Assembly: GCA_041618535.1 (NCBI GenBank)
Contig: JBFKFP010000023.1
Coordinates: 1 to 25,718, forward strand
DNA length: 25,718 nucleotides
Source of the DNA: SHLJ01 sp041618535
GTDB taxonomy: Bacteria > Bacteroidota > Bacteroidia > Flavobacteriales > Flavobacteriaceae
Reading direction: 5' to 3'
Part shown: positions 23,947-25,718 of the stretch, in pieces
How the letters are laid out: each line of letters starts with the position of its first letter
How positions within the stretch are numbered: position 1 is the stretch's first letter
Made by a program: the position numbers and the translations under genes
The notes under the pieces: model-generated
Told to the model about the DNA's origin: nothing
Seen by the model: the letters and a program-made list of their open reading frames with translations, nothing else
Databases searched by the model: none

Positions 23947-24462
23947 TTATTCCCTGAACCAATCCGAATATTTGATGTAATTATCTGCTATCCGTTCAAT
24001 CTCTCCCGAAATAAGTTCCTGGCTGATATCCCTGATTTTTTTAGCCGGAATACCTGCATAAATACTCCCGCTTTCCACTCTTGTGTTCTTGGTGACAACG
24101 GCACCGGCCGCGATAATACTGTTGCTTTCAACAACACAATCATCCATAACAATACTTCCCATTCCGATAAGGACGTTGTCATGAATAGTGCACCCGTGAA
24201 CAATGGCGTTATGGCCAATAGATACATTATTCCCGATTTCGGTAGGTGAAGTCTGGTAAGTAGCATGTATAACCGCACCGTCCTGGATATTGACCTTATC
24301 CCCTATACGGATATAATGCACATCACCACGGATTACGGCATTGAACCAAACGCTGCACATACTGCCAATTTTAACATCTCCTACTACCGTGGCGTTTTCA
24401 GCCATGTAGCAATCTGGTTCTATAACCGGGAATACTCCGTTTACCGCTTTAATTATTGCCAT
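23947..24462 (-). CDS. Gamma carbonic anhydrase family protein (YrdA/PaaY-like)
   Basis: The 171-residue protein is a left-handed beta-helix of hexapeptide repeats (ATVVGDVKIGSMCSVWFNAV, then IGNNVSIGHNAIVHGCTIHD). Three histidines stand at the metal positions of gamma-class enzymes: His66 (AVIHA), His84 (IGHNA) and His89 (IVHGC); the last two have the characteristic spacing of five. It is trimeric by family. It lacks the N-terminal signal and acidic loop with the proton-shuttle Glu of the archaeal Cam enzyme, so it is of the short bacterial type, for which hydratase activity is not always found. The gene stands alone, convergent with the CxxC gene. I see no recognisable promoter in the 185 nt before it. 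Confidence 0.93.
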   Translation of the reverse strand: MAIIKAVNGVFPVIEPDCYMAENATVVGDVKIGSMCSVWFNAVIRGDVHYIRIGDKVNIQDGAVIHATYQTSPTEIGNNVSIGHNAIVHGCTIHDNVLIGMGSIVMDDCVVESNSIIAAGAVVTKNTRVESGSIYAGIPAKKIRDISQELISGEIERIADNYIKYSDWFRE

Positions 24463-24599
24463 AATCTCTTAATTTTAAGTAGAGTTAAAACCGGTCTTTA
24501 TATATGGTCTCCCTTCATTCCAACCACATAGTAGTACCTTCTATATCATTTTTAGATTAATTCAATATGATAAAAATAAAAACCAGGAAGAATAATACG

Positions 24600-24637
24600 A
24601 ATTATAAAAATTAAAAATGGCCCCTGTCAGGAGCCAT
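24600..24637 (-). terminator. Intrinsic terminator after the porP-like gene
   Basis: On the minus strand ATGGCTCC (24637-24630) pairs with GGGGCCAT (24624-24617), with one G-T pair, around a 5-nt loop, followed by TTTTTAATTTTTA. It lies 11 nt past the porP stop. A T-run at 24642-24648 on the plus strand may also allow termination in the other direction. Confidence 0.8.
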
Positions 24638-24647
24638 AAATCTTTTT

Positions 24648-25655
24648 TTAGTTTACACTCGGACACTCACAATCATATTTTTCCTTTCTGCAATTGAAGT
24701 TATAGCCCAAGGTAATCTGGTGAAATCCGCCATTGTCGAACACTACGGAATTAGCCTGGTAGGAATAGGTATATGCAAAGACCAGGTCGTTATAGTTTAC
24801 CCCAATAAAAGGTGTAAAATATTGAAGTTTCTGTGTGCTTACCCCGGACCCATCAAGAAATTCCGCTCCATCAAAACTTCTTCTGTAAGACAGTCCGGCC
24901 CATACTGAACCAAAATCCATTTCCTTATAACCCTTGATATTGATGTCGATAAGTGATTCGTTAGTGGCCTCCCTGTGCATGAACATCACTGAAGGTTCCC
25001 AGGAATATTCACTGCTCAGTTTTTTAAAGACCTGACCAACGGATACCAAATAAGTCCTCAGGTTATCATAACTCAGTCCCTGCTCGTTAAAATTGATTCC
25101 CTGATTGGCAAGAACATTCTTAACTGTTGCATGGGCATAAAAATTCAGGAAATGATAAGAAAACCCGAAATCTATATTAAAGTTGGTCGCACTTTGTTCA
25201 ATTCCCGCAATAATTGGATCAAAACCTTCCGAGAGGAACGAAGTCTCATCCAGCTTGTATTGTATAAAACCTGCACTCAGTCCGAATGACAGCATGCTCA
25301 GGTCAATAGTATTCCTTGAAAACATAATATGATGGGCGTAAGTGAGGTATGCACCTACCTGGGAATGGTAACCGTTCTTATCGTTGTAGACGATAGCCCC
25401 CATCCCCGAGGGTCCATCTCCGAGCCTGGAGTTAGCACTTAAAGTCTGTAAACTCGGTGCATTATCCTGCCCGAACCATTGCTGTCGGGCGGTAAGACGT
25501 ATTTTACCGCAATTGGCCACACCAGCCATCGACGGATGGATGATATAATAATTATCGGTCAGATAATCAGAGTATATCGGGAGGCCTTCCTGCGAAAAGG
25601 AAAATTGCATCAGGAGAGCAAATACACCGAATAGGCTTAAAGTTCGTAAATTCAT
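24648..25655 (-). CDS. PorP/SprF-family outer-membrane protein of type IX secretion
   Basis: PorP/SprF proteins are outer-membrane barrels that cooperate with the type IX secretion system. Paralogues typically follow a gene for a large C-terminal-domain-type B substrate and anchor it at the surface. The 335-residue product has a signal peptide (core LSLFGVFALLMQFSF, cleavage after FSQ), then the family opening YSDYLTDNYYIIHPSMAGV and RLTARQQWFG, then beta strands (GAYLTYAHHIMFS, FGLSAGFIQYKLDE), with FAYTYSYQA and ITLGYNFNCR near the end. It terminates with a cysteine-containing tail (CRKEKYDCECPSVN). It begins 5 nt after the stop of the partial upstream gene and is clearly cotranscribed with it. 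Confidence 0.93.
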   Translation of the reverse strand: MNLRTLSLFGVFALLMQFSFSQEGLPIYSDYLTDNYYIIHPSMAGVANCGKIRLTARQQWFGQDNAPSLQTLSANSRLGDGPSGMGAIVYNDKNGYHSQVGAYLTYAHHIMFSRNTIDLSMLSFGLSAGFIQYKLDETSFLSEGFDPIIAGIEQSATNFNIDFGFSYHFLNFYAHATVKNVLANQGINFNEQGLSYDNLRTYLVSVGQVFKKLSSEYSWEPSVMFMHREATNESLIDINIKGYKEMDFGSVWAGLSYRRSFDGAEFLDGSGVSTQKLQYFTPFIGVNYNDLVFAYTYSYQANSVVFDNGGFHQITLGYNFNCRKEKYDCECPSVN

Positions 25656-25660
25656 AAACT

Positions 25661-25718
25661 CTATCTTTTCAAGGTAAAATGGGCTCTAAATTCTTTATTG
25701 GTATTATTACCGGGTTCA
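25661..25718 (-). CDS. C-terminal end of a probable type IX secreted (type B CTD) protein, partial
   Basis: On the minus strand the open frame entering from the right edge reads EPGNNTNKEFRAHFTLKR and stops with TAG at 25663-25661. The ending HFTLKR, with an aromatic-basic finish, resembles the last strand of CHU_C-type (T9SS type B) C-terminal signals. Its position 5 nt upstream of a porP-like gene is where such substrates are normally encoded. Only 18 complete codons are visible, so the identity rests on this ending and the neighbour. Confidence 0.6.
   Translation of the reverse strand, partial: EPGNNTNKEFRAHFTLKR

Noticed and set aside
1..25718. CRISPR arrays, defence islands, secondary-metabolite clusters
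   Set aside because: No regularly spaced repeats and no characteristic genes were seen anywhere in the window.

Overview
The window is a chromosomal, mostly housekeeping stretch from a member of the Bacteroidota, almost certainly the family Flavobacteriaceae. The evidence is: promoters of the TTTG / TAnnTTTG type instead of TTGACA/TATAAT; no clear Shine-Dalgarno sequences; a PorP/SprF-type gene of the type IX secretion and gliding machinery; a DUF6089 outer-membrane protein; a HPPK-deoxynucleoside kinase fusion; and the gene order CBS protein-nadK-DUF6089-uppS-bamA-ompH-ompH-murI, which I know as conserved in this group. I see no CRISPR array, insertion sequence, integrase or prophage. No gene-free stretch exceeds 300 bases.

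Layout. At 1-19 is the 5' end of a tRNA (minus strand, probably Gly) cut by the window edge, with a good promoter. At 91-3353 mutS (-) diverges from a TrmH/SpoU-type RNA methyltransferase (+). At 3343-5478 lie the fused folate/deoxynucleoside kinase (-), a YhhQ-type queuosine-precursor transporter (+) and a 76-residue membrane protein (-). At 5532-7893 a DUF2797 zinc-finger protein (-) diverges from a bacterial GH3-family acyl-acid amide synthetase homologue (+). At 7951-13221 the proteostasis genes tig, clpP and clpX lie on the minus strand, but tig is separated from clpP by an oppositely oriented, unusual pyruvate-kinase-like gene (10023-11852). At 13300-15161 (-) pdxJ overlaps an alpha/beta hydrolase, followed by a small PF04020-type membrane protein.

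At 15249-23940 (+) is an envelope-biogenesis cluster. It contains a CBS-domain protein, NAD kinase, an outer-membrane barrel protein, undecaprenyl diphosphate synthase, BamA, two Skp/OmpH-like periplasmic chaperones, glutamate racemase and a small CxxC protein. The products link lipid-carrier supply, peptidoglycan precursor supply and outer-membrane protein assembly. A gamma-class carbonic anhydrase homologue (-) follows. The right edge holds a porP-like gene (-) and, 5 nt upstream of it, the last 18 codons of what looks like a type IX secreted protein.

The item most worth a second look is the pyruvate-kinase-like protein. It has a helical N-terminal extension, a roughly doubled B domain, no C-terminal allosteric domain, and Lys in place of the potassium-site Glu. 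Other points of interest are the OmpH paralogue with a long charged tail, the inverted repeat in its leader, the terminator/promoter overlap at murI, the perfectly spaced tig promoter, and the DUF2797-GH3 divergent pair.
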